DNA of 6,340 nucleotides from Actinomycetes bacterium (lineage in GTDB: Bacteria; Actinomycetota; Actinomycetes; Mycobacteriales; Micromonosporaceae): assembly GCA_023437285.1 (NCBI GenBank), contig JAEZGP010000056.1, positions 1-6,340 on the forward strand, in the 5' to 3' direction. The position numbers and the translations under genes are program-made. Each line of letters opens with the position of its first letter. Position 1 is the stretch's first letter. Positions 1-4,556 of this stretch are shown piece by piece. Below the pieces are notes generated by a model. The model had not been told where the DNA came from, searched no databases, and saw only the letters and a list, made by a program, of their open reading frames with translations.

Positions 1-1
1 T

Positions 2-20
2 AGATGTGTATAAGACACAC
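2..20 (+). other. Tn5/Nextera mosaic-end-like adaptor remnant
   Basis: Bases 2-20 match the 19-bp hyperactive Tn5 mosaic end used in tagmentation libraries (AGATGTGTATAAGAGACAG) at 17 of 19 positions. The first 14 bases are identical, and both mismatches (positions 16 and 20) are C where the mosaic end has G. The segment is AT-rich, unlike everything that follows, and sits exactly at the window edge. The reading is residual library adaptor at a contig end, not a genomic transposon: there is no transposase or second end. Anything within a few bases of it, including the stop codon of the first gene, should be treated with care. Confidence 0.85.
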
Positions 21-22
21 CC

Positions 23-583
23 TCAGCCCACCACGACCGCCGCGACCGCCTCGCCGGCCGGCTTGGCCGTCGCGCGCTTGCGGGCCCGATGGGCCGCCAC
101 GTGCGAGCGGGTCGCGCAGCGCTCCGAGCAGAACCGGCGGCAGTTGTTCGACGACGTGTCGAGATAGACGTTGCCGCAGCGGACGTCGGCGCACACGCCG
201 AACCGGGCACTGCCGAACTCGCACAGCCAGACGGCCAGCCCCCACGCGGCGCCGACCAGATACTCGTTCGACACGGAGGAGCCCCGGCTCGTCACGTGCA
301 TATGCCAGGACGCGGCGTCGTGGCCCGAGATGCGCGGCTGCACCGGCTGCATCTCCAGGATCGCGTTGAGCGCGGCCACGGCCTGCCCGTCGCGGCCCGA
401 CGAGCCGTGCTCGAACACCTCCCGCAGGCGCCGCTGGGCGCGCTTGAGCGCCGCGAGGTCGCGTTCCGACACCTCGTCGGCCTGCCAACTCTGCTCGCCG
501 AAGAACACCCGTAGGTCGTCGAGCGTCTCGATCCGGGCATTCACGAGATCAACGGCGGTCCGGGCGTAATCGTCGAACTTCAC
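23..583 (-). CDS. CGNR/ABATE-type zinc-finger protein
   Basis: Encodes 186 residues resembling the actinobacterial 'CGNR zinc finger domain-containing' proteins. These are putative stress-linked DNA-binding regulators with an N-terminal ABATE domain and no established substrate. Residues 1 to about 115 are the mixed helix/strand ABATE-like part. Residues 128-170 form the zinc finger, with cysteines C131, C136, C152 and C156 as the likely zinc ligands, followed by a basic helix rich in H and R (about 157-170) suited to nucleic-acid contact. The family's CGNR tetrad after the last cysteine pair reads CATR here. The start is GTG at 581-583. There is no Shine-Dalgarno upstream, but a TACCTT box ends 6 nt before it, suggesting a leaderless message. 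The gene is divergent from proline dehydrogenase, with about 100 bp between the starts. The TGA stop (23-25) lies just inside the adaptor-like end, so the last few residues depend on that junction being correct. Family assignment is fairly secure; a regulatory role is inferred from the family. Confidence 0.85.
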   Translation of the reverse strand: MKFDDYARTAVDLVNARIETLDDLRVFFGEQSWQADEVSERDLAALKRAQRRLREVFEHGSSGRDGQAVAALNAILEMQPVQPRISGHDAASWHMHVTSRGSSVSNEYLVGAAWGLAVWLCEFGSARFGVCADVRCGNVYLDTSSNNCRRFCSERCATRSHVAAHRARKRATAKPAGEAVAAVVVG

Positions 584-589
584 GCGTTA

Positions 590-595
590 AAGGTA
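590..595 (-). promoter_or_regulatory. -10 box, leaderless, for the CGNR gene
   Basis: TACCTT read on the minus strand fits the actinobacterial TAnnnT -10 consensus. Exactly 6 nt separate it from the GTG start, placing transcription initiation at or within a base of the G of GTG. No purine-rich ribosome-binding site exists in this leader, and no convincing -35 hexamer is visible. Confidence 0.55.
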
Positions 596-673
596 GTGGT
601 GCGGCGCACATCGGGCGAGTCGAGCCGCGGGCGTCGCCCGGCCGGCCGCTCACCCGGCGGGCACGACGGGCGA

Positions 674-679
674 TACGCT
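674..679 (+). promoter_or_regulatory. -10 box, leaderless, for proline dehydrogenase
   Basis: TACGCT fits TAnnnT and lies exactly 6 nt before the ATG at 686, the same spacing as in the divergent gene. There is no Shine-Dalgarno and no clear -35. The position supports 686 as the true start, because starts further upstream would not be in the transcript. Confidence 0.6.
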
Positions 680-685
680 CGGCCT

Positions 686-1606
686 ATGCTGCGATCTGTG
701 ATCTTGGCGGCCGCCCGGTCGGGCCGCGTCGAGAGGCTCGTGGAGACCGCCCCGCTCAGCCGCGACGTCGTCCGGCGGTTCGTGGCCGGCACCGACCAGT
801 CCGACGCGCTGCGGGCAACCCGGGAACTCGCCGACGCCGGCCTCGCCGTCACCCTCGACAACCTCGGCGAGGACACCGTCACCCCCGCCCAGGCCCAGGC
901 CACCCGCGAGGAGTACGAGCGCCTGCTCGGCGCCCTGGCCGAGGCCGAACTGGCCGCCGTGGCCGAGGTCAGCGTCAAGCTCAGCGCGCTCGGGCAGCGC
1001 TTCGACGAGAAGCTCGCCTACGACCACGCGCGCGCCATCTGCGTGGCGGCCAGCGCCGCCGGCACCACGGTCACCCTCGACATGGAGGACCACACCACCA
1101 CCGACTCCACGCTGGACATCCTGGCGCGGCTGCGGGAGGAATTCCCGGCCACCGGCGCGGTCCTGCAGGCGTACCTGCGCCGCACTGAGGACGACTGCCG
1201 CGCGCTGGCCGGCGCGGGATCGCGCGTCCGGCTGTGCAAGGGGGCCTACCGGGAACCGGAGACGGTCGCCTACCAGTCCGCCCTCGACGTCGACCTCGCC
1301 TACGTACGGTGTATGAACATCCTCATGTCCGGGTCCGGCTACCCGATGCTGGCCACGCACGACCCGCGGCTGGTGGCCATCGGTGAGGACCGCGCCAAGT
1401 GGTACGAGCGCTCGGCGGACACGTTCGAGTTCCAGATGCTCTACGGGGTACGCGACGTCGAGCAGCGTCGGCTCGCCGAGCAGGGCTACACGGTGCGCAC
1501 CTACGTGCCGTACGGCACGGAATGGTACGGCTACATGATGCGCCGGCTCGCCGAGCGGCCCGCCAACCTGGCCCTGTTCCTGCGGGCGCTCGGCTCCCGC
1601 ACCTAG
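686..1606 (+). CDS. pruB: proline dehydrogenase (monofunctional)
   Basis: FAD-dependent oxidation of L-proline to 1-pyrroline-5-carboxylate, the first step of proline catabolism. It is a TIM-barrel enzyme, usually peripheral to the membrane and passing electrons to quinone. The product is 306 residues, in the range of stand-alone actinobacterial PruB proteins and far shorter than bifunctional PutA. Family motifs occur in order: VSVKLSALG (95-103), LDMEDHTTTD (131-140), VLQAYLRRT (159-167), RLCKGAYREP (182-191) with the flavin-site lysine, ATHDP (223-227), FQMLYG (249-254) and YVPYG (273-277). The substrate-binding YxxRRxxE signature follows as YMMRRLAE (283-290). ATG at 686 is chosen over an open extension back to 596 because the extension is arginine/glycine-rich low-complexity and a -10 box lies between the two. 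No P5C dehydrogenase gene is adjacent in this window, although mycobacteria pair pruA with pruB. The gene ends 28 bp from the convergent VOC gene. Function is near certain. Confidence 0.95.
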   Translation: MLRSVILAAARSGRVERLVETAPLSRDVVRRFVAGTDQSDALRATRELADAGLAVTLDNLGEDTVTPAQAQATREEYERLLGALAEAELAAVAEVSVKLSALGQRFDEKLAYDHARAICVAASAAGTTVTLDMEDHTTTDSTLDILARLREEFPATGAVLQAYLRRTEDDCRALAGAGSRVRLCKGAYREPETVAYQSALDVDLAYVRCMNILMSGSGYPMLATHDPRLVAIGEDRAKWYERSADTFEFQMLYGVRDVEQRRLAEQGYTVRTYVPYGTEWYGYMMRRLAERPANLALFLRALGSRT

Positions 1607-1622
1607 CCCGCCCGGCGTCGCT

Positions 1623-1646
1623 CAGCGGATCTGCTTATCCGAGCTG
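1623..1646. terminator. possible bidirectional terminator hairpin
   Basis: In the gap between the convergent proline dehydrogenase and VOC genes, CAGCGGAT (1623-1630) and ATCC (1637-1640) plus GCTG (1643-1646) can pair around a 6-nt loop with a 2-nt bulge. The hairpin overlaps the VOC stop codon and has no T-tract on either strand. It is weak evidence, but it is the only stem structure I see in the convergent gap. Confidence 0.3.
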
Positions 1647-2075
1647 CTCAGCCAGTGCGACGATGATGCCGCCCGGCCCGCGCAGGTAGCAGAGCAGGTA
1701 GCTGTTCTCGAAGCGGGTCACCTCGCCGACGAGTTCAGCGCCGTGCGGACGCAGCCGGGCAAGGGTCTTCTCGAGGTCGTCGACGGCGAACATGACCCGG
1801 TGCAGGCCCAGCGTGTTCGGCGGCGCGACGCGCGGCGTGGCCGCGATCGCCTCCGGATGGTGGTATTTCGTGAGCTCCAGCCGGCCCGCCGCGTCCGGGA
1901 TGCGCATCATCGCGATCTCGCTGCGCATGTCGTCGAGGCCCACGACCTTGCCCGCCCAGCTGCCTTCGATCGGCATCCTGGCTTCCAGCTCCATGCCGAG
2001 TTCGGTGAAGAAGGAGACCGCGGCGTCGAGATCATCGACGACGATGCCGACATTGTCCATGCGCTGAATCGTCAT
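1635..2075 (-). CDS. VOC superfamily (glyoxalase/bleomycin-resistance-like) protein
   Basis: A 146-residue single VOC domain made of two βαβββ modules (about 4-70 and 90-144). The first opens with DNVGIVVDDLDAAVSFFTEL and the second with LHRVMFAVDDLEKTLARL. Members are usually metal-dependent dimers acting on small thiol adducts, or binding proteins; the substrate here is not predictable. Of the four usual metal positions, E67 (in RLELTKY) and H92 are present. The first is N8 where relatives such as glyoxalase I have His, and the last is A140 where E is expected. The opening MDNVGIVV is, from memory, shared by a widespread actinobacterial subfamily, so the change is likely ancestral and not a local mutation. 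ATG at 2073-2075 has no Shine-Dalgarno but a TACGGT box 6 nt upstream. The gene follows the TPR gene on the same strand, separated by a strong hairpin, so it is probably transcribed on its own. Fold certain, activity unknown. Confidence 0.9.
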   Translation of the reverse strand: MTIQRMDNVGIVVDDLDAAVSFFTELGMELEARMPIEGSWAGKVVGLDDMRSEIAMMRIPDAAGRLELTKYHHPEAIAATPRVAPPNTLGLHRVMFAVDDLEKTLARLRPHGAELVGEVTRFENSYLLCYLRGPGGIIVALAEQLG

Positions 2076-2081
2076 GCCGGC

Positions 2082-2087
2082 ACCGTA
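2082..2087 (-). promoter_or_regulatory. -10 box, leaderless, for the VOC gene
   Basis: TACGGT on the minus strand sits 6 nt before the ATG, the third instance of the same TAnnnT-N6-start arrangement in the window. There is no Shine-Dalgarno in between. Its location just downstream of the TPR-gene hairpin suits an independent promoter. Confidence 0.55.
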
Positions 2088-2101
2088 GCGGCCGGGTCCG
2101 A

Positions 2102-2137
2102 CACCGTCGGCCAGCCAGGCTCGACTGGCCGACGGTG
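2102..2137 (-). terminator. strong hairpin downstream of the TPR gene
   Basis: CACCGTCGGCCAG (2102-2114) and CTGGCCGACGGTG (2125-2137) form a perfect 13-bp stem with a 10-nt loop. It starts 15 bp after the TPR stop codon, reading on the minus strand, and lies before the VOC promoter. It lacks a T-tract, as is common for terminator hairpins in GC-rich actinobacteria. Terminator or 3'-end stabiliser is the likely role. Confidence 0.7.
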
Positions 2138-2167
2138 GGGTCGGCCGCCGGCTCAGCTGGCCGACGG
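2125..2167. repeat. direct repeat of a hairpin arm (11 bp, two copies)
   Basis: CTGGCCGACGG occurs at 2125-2135, where it is one arm of the terminator hairpin. It occurs again at 2157-2167, where it encodes part of the C-terminal tail of the TPR protein. Both copies can pair with the single complementary arm at 2104-2114, so two mutually exclusive stems are possible. Confidence 0.7.
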
Positions 2168-2545
2168 CGGGCCGGCGCCCCGGGGGCGGGCGTTGACCCG
2201 GGCCGCCACCCGGTCGACCGCCTGCCGGTAGTCGTCGAGCGGCGACATGGCGCTGGCCAGCCGCAGGTGCGGCAGCGCGTCCGTGTGCCGGTTGAGCCGC
2301 TCCAGCGTGCGACCCAGCACGTGGTGGGCGTAGTGGTCGGTCGGGTCCCGCTCGATCAGGGCACGCAGCTCGACCTCGGCGCGGCGCAGCTGCGCGGAGG
2401 CGAAGTACGCCAGGGCCAGCTGCAGGCGCACCGACGCGTTGCCGGGCTCGGCCACGAGCAAGGGCTGCAGGATCCGGGCGGCCTCCTGCGGGTCGCCGGC
2501 CTCCATGAACAGCTCGGCCCGCCGGTACTCCTCGACGTAGTCCAT
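2153..2545 (-). CDS. small tetratricopeptide-repeat protein
   Basis: Encodes 130 residues made almost entirely of three TPR units: about 4-36 (degenerate, with the AGDPQEAARIL core), 37-70 (LQLALAYFASAQLRRAEVEL) and 71-104 (HHVLGRTLERLNRHTDALPH). A disordered R/G/P/S tail follows. There is no signal peptide or membrane segment, so it is cytoplasmic and probably a protein-protein interaction scaffold; the partner is unknown. The ATG at 2543-2545 is preferred over an in-frame GTG 30 nt upstream because an AGAGGTGA Shine-Dalgarno lies at the right distance before the ATG and the repeat begins directly after it. The gene lies downstream of tatB on the same strand, but a 165-bp gap argues against tight coupling. 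A pair of 10-bp direct repeats sits just upstream. Confidence 0.88.
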   Translation of the reverse strand: MDYVEEYRRAELFMEAGDPQEAARILQPLLVAEPGNASVRLQLALAYFASAQLRRAEVELRALIERDPTDHYAHHVLGRTLERLNRHTDALPHLRLASAMSPLDDYRQAVDRVAARVNARPRGAGPPSAS

Positions 2546-2710
2546 GCCCTCACCTCTTCCGCCGGTCAACCTCACGGATCGATCAACCTCACCGCTGCCG
2601 GGGGTATTCCGCCATCCCGGCGGCGACCGGCCCGGCGGACGGGGCGTCGCCGGTGCGCACGTGGCGCGCGGTGGTCCTGCGTCGCCCTGGGGAGCCGGGC
2701 TGCCGGGGCG
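2546..2710. other. 165-bp intergenic region, tatB to TPR gene
   Basis: The longest gap in the window. It holds the TPR Shine-Dalgarno, the direct repeat at 2566-2592, and a 7-bp inverted repeat CGGCGAC/GTCGCCG (2621-2627 with 2646-2652, 18-nt loop) that could help end tatB transcription. The octamer GGGGCGTC (2641-2648) recurs at 2705-2712. I see no TAnnnT box at normal promoter distance and no small gene with a credible start. Confidence 0.5.
2566..2592 (-). repeat. 10-bp direct repeat upstream of the TPR gene
   Basis: GTGAGGTTGA (minus strand) occurs twice, at 2583-2592 and 2566-2575, separated by 7 nt (17-bp period), ending 20 bp before the TPR start codon. Each copy contains TTGA followed by TC or CC, resembling a -35 hexamer. 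It could be a regulator-binding site, duplicated promoter sequence or chance. No known operator is recognised. Confidence 0.45.
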
Positions 2711-3172
2711 TCAGGTGGCGTCGGTGTCGTAGCGCTGCGGCGGGGCGGCGGCGGGGACCTCCGGCGCGGAGGTGCCGGTGCTCGTGGTGCCGCCGCTCGC
2801 GCCGTTGCCCGTCGCGCCGGTGGCCGGGCTGCGGCCGGGGGAGCCGCGTAGGCCGCTCACGCTGCCGTTGACGTCCTCGGTCACCTTGCGGAGGTCGCCG
2901 ATCGCCTCGTCGATCGGGCGGCGCAGCGCGGCCTCGTCCTCCTCGGTGAGGAGGTGCTTGCGGATGAACGTCTTCGGGTTGAGATCCTCGACGCGGACCT
3001 CGGTGCCCAGCTCGCGGGACAGGTCGGTGGTGGCATTGCGGGCCATGTTGCGCAGCGTGCGGATCATGCGAAGGCCGTCGGCGATCGCCTTGGGCAGCCG
3101 CTCGGGGCCGAAGATGAACAACGCCAGCAGCAACAGGACGGCGATCTCCCACCAGTTCAGGTTGTCGAACAC
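2711..3172 (-). CDS. tatB: Sec-independent (twin-arginine) translocase subunit TatB
   Basis: A 153-residue component of the Tat system, which exports folded, often cofactor-bearing proteins. TatB with TatC binds the twin-arginine signal peptide. One short N-terminal membrane helix (about 7-22, EIAVLLLLALFIFG) carries the conserved glutamate E9. It is followed by the hinge FGPERLP (21-27), an amphipathic helix with basic residues (about 28-55) and a long acidic, then G/S/T/P-rich, disordered tail ending YDTDAT. The glutamate at residue 9 and the length favour TatB over TatA. GTG at 3170-3172 is the start: a GGGAGGAGGAG Shine-Dalgarno precedes it and the protein then opens with FDNLNWWEI, as TatB proteins do. 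An upstream in-frame extension to 3226 is rejected. It lies 86 bp downstream of htrA, the order known in mycobacteria (htrA-tatB). Confidence 0.93.
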   Translation of the reverse strand: MFDNLNWWEIAVLLLLALFIFGPERLPKAIADGLRMIRTLRNMARNATTDLSRELGTEVRVEDLNPKTFIRKHLLTEEDEAALRRPIDEAIGDLRKVTEDVNGSVSGLRGSPGRSPATGATGNGASGGTTSTGTSAPEVPAAAPPQRYDTDAT

Positions 3173-3209
3173 CGCTCCTCCTCCCGGCGCGTGCCGCGGT
3201 CGCGAGGCC

Positions 3210-3215
3210 AGACTA
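3210..3215 (-). promoter_or_regulatory. possible tatB -10 box
   Basis: TAGTCT on the minus strand fits TAnnnT. It would start a transcript with a leader of about 30 nt carrying the strong tatB Shine-Dalgarno. No -35 hexamer is evident, so an htrA-tatB read-through transcript remains possible. Confidence 0.35.
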
Positions 3216-3234
3216 CGCACGGGCACGCCCTGCG
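3216..3234 (-). terminator. weak hairpin between htrA and tatB
   Basis: CGCA and GGG (3216-3219, 3221-3223) can pair with CCCTGCG (3228-3234) around a CACG loop with one bulged base. It is 25 bp beyond the htrA stop and directly upstream of the possible tatB -10. It has no T-tract and a short stem, so at most partial attenuation of htrA read-through. Confidence 0.25.
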
Positions 3235-3258
3235 CGCGAGGCCCCCGGCGTGGAACAT

Positions 3259-4476
3259 CTACTTCGCGTCAGCTACCAGGGTCACCTGGGCCGATGCCGT
3301 CGCGCCGTCCCGGCGGTACGTGACGGATATCACGGTTCCCGGATCGTACCGGCGGACCAGCGCGATCAGGTCCGTGGCCGTGTCGATCGGATGCGTACCG
3401 AGCCTGGTCACGACGTCGCCGGCGCGCAGGCCGGCCTTGGCCGCCGGGCCGCCGGCGTCCACGTCGGCGAGGCGAACGCCGCCGCCGGAGCCGCGGTAGG
3501 AGGTCTGCAGGTTGGCGCCGATGACCGTCCGGCGGGCCTTGCCGAAGTCGATGATCTCGCCGGCGATGCGGCTGGCCTGGTTCATCGGGATCGCGAAGGC
3601 CAAGCCGATGTTGCCGCTCTCGTCGGCGCCCGACGACAGCGATTTGATCATCGAGTTGATGCCGACGACCCGGCCGCTGACGTCGAACAGCGGGCCGCCC
3701 GAGTTGCCGTGGTTGACGGCCGCGTCGGTCTGGATGGCCGCGTAGTAGCGGGTCGTGCCGGTGCCGTCGCTGCTCTCGATGGTGCGGTCCAGCGCGCTCA
3801 CGATCCCGTACGTCACGGTGCCGGTGAGCGCGAACGGCGAGCCGATGGCGAGCACGGGGTCGCCGACCGCGATGGCGTCGGAGTCGCCGAGTTCCACGGG
3901 GACCAGGTCGGTGCGCTCCACTTTGAGCACCGCGAGGTCGGACTCGGGCTCGCGGCCCACGACGCGGGCCGCCGCCGAGCGGTCGTCGGAGAACGTCAGC
4001 CGGATGCCCTCGGTGCCCGCGTCGCCGAGCACATGATCGTTGGTGAGCACGTAGCCGTCGGAGGAGATCACGAAGCCCGAGCCCAGGTTCTCGCCCTGGC
4101 CGGCCTCGGCATGCACCGTGACGACACTGGGCATCACCCGGTTGATGACACCAGCGAGGGAGTCAGGGGGCCGCTGCGCGAGCGCGGGCGTCGAGGCCGG
4201 GGGGCGGCCCAGCACGGTCTGCGCGCCGGCCGGCGAGTTGCTCGCCACCACGAACCCCAGCGCGCCACCGAGCGTGCCCGCGAACAGCGCGCTGACCGCC
4301 GCGATGATCACCACCACGCTCAACCGGGCGCCGCGCGCCGGCGGCGGCTGCGTGGACGCCTCCGGCGGGGGCGGTACGGGCGACTGCGTCACCAGGCGCG
4401 TCGGTGATCCCGGATCCCGCCAGGGGTCCCGTAGCGCATCCGACCACCACGCCGAGCCATGGTTGTCCCCAGTCAC
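3259..4476 (-). CDS. htrA: HtrA/DegP-family S1C serine protease with PDZ domain
   Basis: A 405-residue membrane-anchored protease for envelope protein quality control. Residues 1-50 are a cytoplasmic proline-rich segment. Residues 52-78 form one transmembrane helix (SVVVIIAAVSALFAG onward), placing the rest outside. The trypsin-like domain spans about 107-312, with catalytic His148 (TNDHVL), Asp180 (ESDLAVLKV) and Ser259 (GNSGGPLF). A single PDZ domain spans about 315-403 (PAAKAGLRAGDVVTRLG core). The segment before the catalytic serine reads VNHGNSGG where DegP-type enzymes usually have NPGNSGG. GTG at 4474-4476 is supported by a GGGAGG Shine-Dalgarno 7 nt upstream. tatB follows on the same strand and an O-methyltransferase is divergent, as around mycobacterial htrA (Rv1223). 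However, the sigE and rseA genes that sit between them in mycobacteria are absent, leaving 80 bp. Activity is expected because the triad is intact. Confidence 0.95.
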   Translation of the reverse strand: MTGDNHGSAWWSDALRDPWRDPGSPTRLVTQSPVPPPPEASTQPPPARGARLSVVVIIAAVSALFAGTLGGALGFVVASNSPAGAQTVLGRPPASTPALAQRPPDSLAGVINRVMPSVVTVHAEAGQGENLGSGFVISSDGYVLTNDHVLGDAGTEGIRLTFSDDRSAAARVVGREPESDLAVLKVERTDLVPVELGDSDAIAVGDPVLAIGSPFALTGTVTYGIVSALDRTIESSDGTGTTRYYAAIQTDAAVNHGNSGGPLFDVSGRVVGINSMIKSLSSGADESGNIGLAFAIPMNQASRIAGEIIDFGKARRTVIGANLQTSYRGSGGGVRLADVDAGGPAAKAGLRAGDVVTRLGTHPIDTATDLIALVRRYDPGTVISVTYRRDGATASAQVTLVADAK

Positions 4477-4556
4477 CGGCCCACCTCCCGTCCTCCCGGT
4501 TCCAGGATGGCACGTGGCGGCACTGTCCTACCCAGACTCCCGTTCTCTAGGCTTCA
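4477..4556. promoter_or_regulatory. divergent intergenic region, htrA / O-methyltransferase
   Basis: Eighty bases separate the htrA start from the first in-frame ATG of the methyltransferase. It contains the htrA Shine-Dalgarno (4484-4489) and the methyltransferase -10 candidate. A GGAACC on the minus strand (4498-4503) resembles the -35 of ECF sigma factors, but no matching -10 is positioned to serve it. There is no sign of remnants of an anti-sigma or sigma gene. Confidence 0.5.
4548..4553 (+). promoter_or_regulatory. -10 box for the O-methyltransferase
   Basis: TAGGCT fits TAnnnT. It ends only 3 nt before the ATG at 4557, so a start point 6-7 nt downstream would fall at about 4560, after the A of that ATG. 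The transcript would then begin inside the annotated codon and use a Shine-Dalgarno further in. Confidence 0.45.

Noticed and set aside
1..25. Genomic Tn5-type transposon end
   Set aside because: There is no transposase, no second end and no target duplication, and it is placed exactly at the window edge; library adaptor is the simpler explanation.
596..685. N-terminal extension of proline dehydrogenase from GTG 596
   Set aside because: The 30 added residues are R/G/S/P-rich with no family similarity, and a -10 box at 674-679 would lie inside it.
2546..2575. Alternative GTG start of the TPR protein at 2573-2575
   Set aside because: It falls in the direct repeat and has no ribosome-binding site; the downstream ATG has one and begins the TPR fold directly.
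2135..2851. 238-codon plus-strand open frame over the TPR gene and the tatB 3' end
   Set aside because: Translation becomes Arg/Gly/Ala low complexity and overlaps two genes supported by motifs and ribosome-binding sites.
3173..3226. N-terminal extension of TatB from 3226
   Set aside because: TatB membrane helices begin within the first few residues; the GTG at 3172 has an excellent Shine-Dalgarno and the extension would bury the helix.
3250..4407. 385-codon plus-strand open frame antisense to htrA
   Set aside because: Low-complexity Arg/Val/Ala/Gly translation, no recognisable motifs, and it fully overlaps the protease with an intact triad.
4498..4503. ECF sigma-factor-like -35 (GGAACC) upstream of htrA
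   Set aside because: No suitable ECF -10 lies 16-17 bp downstream before the start codon, and the hexamer alone is too short to be significant.
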